Assembly (NCBI GenBank): GCA_946482425.1
Contig: CAMLRO010000008.1
Location: 1 to 35,694 of the forward strand
DNA length: 35,694 nt
Source of the DNA: an uncultured Lactobacillus sp.
GTDB taxonomy: Bacteria > Bacillota > Bacilli > Lactobacillales > Lactobacillaceae
Reading direction: 5' to 3'
The position numbers and the translations under genes were made by a program. The notes beneath the pieces are model-generated. The model was not told the origin of the DNA. It saw only the letters and a list, made by a program, of their open reading frames with translations, and did not search any database. Below are positions 34,801 through 35,694 of this stretch, piece after piece; position 1 is the first letter of the stretch; each line of letters begins with the position of its first letter.

Positions 34801-35444
34801 TAGGTGTTAAGGAGTATGAGGTAGGCAAAGGTAAACCTAAGCAAGTAAAGTCAGATAAAGATAATGATGTATTTTATTCTGATATAAAAAAAGATGATTC
34901 TTATAAACGAAGTCTGACTGGTAAAGATGTAGATAGATATTCACTAACTTGGGCTGGTAAATATATTAAATATGGTGATAATTTAGCAGCAAAGCGGGAT
35001 CCTAATTTATTTGTTCAACCACGTTTGTTGGTTAGACAAATCCCTACTGCTTCCAATTATGCTATTAAAGCGACTTACACTGATGAAGATTATATTAGTA
35101 ATCAAAGTTTAATGATAGTTACTGAACCAAAAGATTTTCTTTTACCGTCTTTGTTGGGAATTATTAATTCAAAGGCTATGACCATTTGGTTTAATATGCG
35201 TTTTGACAAATTTCAACGCAGAACTTTTCCAAGATTTTTAGTAAGTGAATTTGAAGAGTTCCCAATTCCTAAAGTTAATAAGAATCTACAAGATAAAATT
35301 GCTAAGCAGGCTAAGACGATACAAGAGAAGACAAAAGCTGGTGAGAATTACTCTAAAGAGAATAAAGAAGTTGATGAATTGGTAATGAGTGCGCTGGGGC
35401 TCACCGAAGAAGAAAAAGAATCTGTTAGAAGATTTGAATTTTAA
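31842..35444 (+). CDS. Type IIG restriction-modification enzyme (Eco57I-like, single chain)
   Basis: 1200 residues. The N-terminal nuclease has the PD-(D/E)xK pattern IDLAIYNG (Asp74) ... VGVIVEYKK (Glu92-x-Lys94). A long helical linker leads to FFTPGKITMYMAKRA and the N6-adenine methyltransferase core: SAM-binding motif I VLDPAVGSGHF (Asp541) and catalytic motif IV IVIANPPYIF (Asn819). The C-terminal region (about 950-1200, with PRLLVRQIP, FQRRTFPRFLVSEFEEFPIP) is a TaqI-like target-recognition domain. One polypeptide therefore both methylates and cuts DNA, protecting against foreign DNA. AAGGAT (31829-31834) precedes the ATG. No frameshift or stop is seen, so it looks functional. BREX PglX is similar in size but lacks the nuclease motif. 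Confidence 0.88.
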   Translation: MATIQNLKQSINRNVEAIMPQDDQKEAFKNALESYFNKIKANEHESEEFQKGVFKDFLEEIIPDKQINTRGKIDLAIYNGKSTDSNVGVIVEYKKLDNTAEMMSLDNLNAKGFKELVAYYLRERVINKNIEVKKGIVTNGYQFFVIDSNELEKYFYKNKKLVDNFKKFERRQLSSSKTDFLFDEVIAPEIDKALNKKIKIGYFDLKNSIKKGTTEFKKQDITRLYRFFSVENLLNEMVFADSNSLNKNFYNELLYIMGLHEEKKGGNKVIARFKEGKRQDASLVENAIEQLDIKNVSKDKQFDLAVQLVVVWINRILFLKLLESSLVSFNRSESYKFLNYKKLHTFDDVNELFFMVMAKSIDERKDRIKQKFPNVPYMNSSLFEQTELEMSREGFPISELREGKIEVYSKTKLKDTNGKKLTGKIEILDYLFRFLSAYDFTSAVDAKNKESQDQLINASVLGLIFEKINGYKDGAFFTPGKITMYMAKRAVRQAVLTKVNEALGTNVQDIVQLGMLTRDISFSIDKRKKVSDAIDSIKVLDPAVGSGHFLVSVLNELIAIKAWLRVLFDTDGKLLNDISCTVANDELIIQDIYGNNYSYDANQPTSLRIQKALFEQKKTIIENCLYGVDLNPNSVNICRLRLWIELLKNAYYSENEYGQRILTTLPNIDINIKVGDSLVHRFSLDDKFNFKTKNLEEYITLIKRYKETSNKSDKAKIDEEIKKIKKAFMSSFRSPEGEAYQKAINRLTKMSADETALFDNKFDPKKYAELRKKADEAKEAFENRKSDPFYRNSLEWRIEFPEALDANGDFVGFDIVIANPPYIFSRNHSFDEKTKQYYLSHYEVDEYQANTYTLFMELGYKLLKKDGTFAYIVPNNMLTLQNNQKIRNFLLHKSGRLVVINSLDKIFADASVDNCIVFLQKEKSDEITVGELEKGDFSTIGTVKKSFFGKHNPVISISMVKYKYAVDIFWKLNEITTHLSDFAKVKIGVKEYEVGKGKPKQVKSDKDNDVFYSDIKKDDSYKRSLTGKDVDRYSLTWAGKYIKYGDNLAAKRDPNLFVQPRLLVRQIPTASNYAIKATYTDEDYISNQSLMIVTEPKDFLLPSLLGIINSKAMTIWFNMRFDKFQRRTFPRFLVSEFEEFPIPKVNKNLQDKIAKQAKTIQEKTKAGENYSKENKEVDELVMSALGLTEEEKESVRRFEF

Positions 35445-35611
35445 AATATTAAGACTTTTTAAAGTATTAATTGATTATTACTCGTGTGATTAAAGTACCG
35501 TCAAGTTGCGCCAACATGTCATGATGGTGTCATGCGAGTTTGTGTTGGACATCGTAGAACAATGTTTCTGCTACTACAGGTCTGCGGTGGATTTTTGAAT
35601 GGACAAAGTAG

Positions 35612-35694
35612 TGGTACCACCGTGGGCGTCCAATTCTAGGGGTTAATGTGCAAGTTCCCACCAACGAAAATGGCAATACACTGCATGGTGGTAA
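35612..35694 (+). pseudogene. galM: Debris of an aldose 1-epimerase gene (continues past the window)
   Basis: The frame at 35615-35692 reads HRGRPILGVNVQVPTNENG then NTLHGG, which resembles the GalM segment ending in the conserved Asn-x-Leu-His-Gly-Gly. Immediately upstream the frame has a stop (TAG 35609-35611), and the preceding 160 bases show no continuous matching frame, start codon or ribosome binding site; another frame nearby (VCGGFLNGQ) may be more of the same gene. The simplest reading is a gene truncated or scrambled at the edge of the restriction-modification insertion. The rest lies outside the window, so whether a functional copy follows cannot be seen. Confidence 0.4.

Overview
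This window reads as the chromosome of a low-GC Gram-positive bacterium, most likely a Lactobacillus of the acidophilus/helveticus/crispatus type. The reasons are AT-rich DNA with GGAGG-type ribosome binding sites, the rpoE(delta)-pyrG-murA gene order, a C69 PepD dipeptidase, a xpt-pbuX pair facing guaA, and an Rgg-family regulator. The species cannot be fixed from sequence alone. I ran no database searches; family calls come from motifs and overall sequence character.

Layout. 1-422 is the 3' part of murQ, then prs (659-1633). 1791-6655 holds three consecutive ABC half-transporters, the last two near-duplicates. A convergent HD-domain dNTPase-like gene follows (minus strand). It is divergent from an Rgg-type regulator (8264-9094), which is followed by a 16-codon ORF with a very good ribosome binding site, a candidate signalling peptide. 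Then come a fourth ABC half-transporter broken by a -1 frameshift and an eroded membrane-protein gene that keeps its promoter and start.

11642-15798 is conserved: a DUF1934 protein, RNA polymerase delta (rpoE), CTP synthase (pyrG) and MurA. The pyrG leader has the GGGC initial sequence and GCTCCC/GGGAGC terminator expected for CTP-sensing by reiterative transcription. MurA has Asp where the catalytic Cys normally sits.

15959-23668 contains a small secreted protein, an ROK fructokinase, and an operon of a PRD regulator (carrying its own EIIA domain), EIIB, a UlaA-type EIIC and transketolase. No separate EIIA gene is present, so the regulator may be the missing phosphocarrier. 23835-30706 contains pepD (minus), a poorly coding gap with two tiny ORFs, an APH-fold kinase, the xpt-pbuX operon (minus) under a guanine-type purine riboswitch, a PurBox-like inverted repeat, and divergent guaA.

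30707-35694 looks acquired. A long nested inverted-repeat element/terminator after guaA is followed by an unrecognised 251-aa gene and a 1200-aa type IIG restriction-modification enzyme, and the window ends in what looks like debris of an aldose 1-epimerase gene.

The strongest leads for new biology are the Rgg plus 16-aa peptide plus decaying ABC exporter locus, the regulator that may double as EIIA for a pentose-linked PTS, and the unknown gene paired with the type IIG enzyme. The pyrG attenuator, purine riboswitch and PurBox-like site are recognisable regulatory devices supported in detail here.
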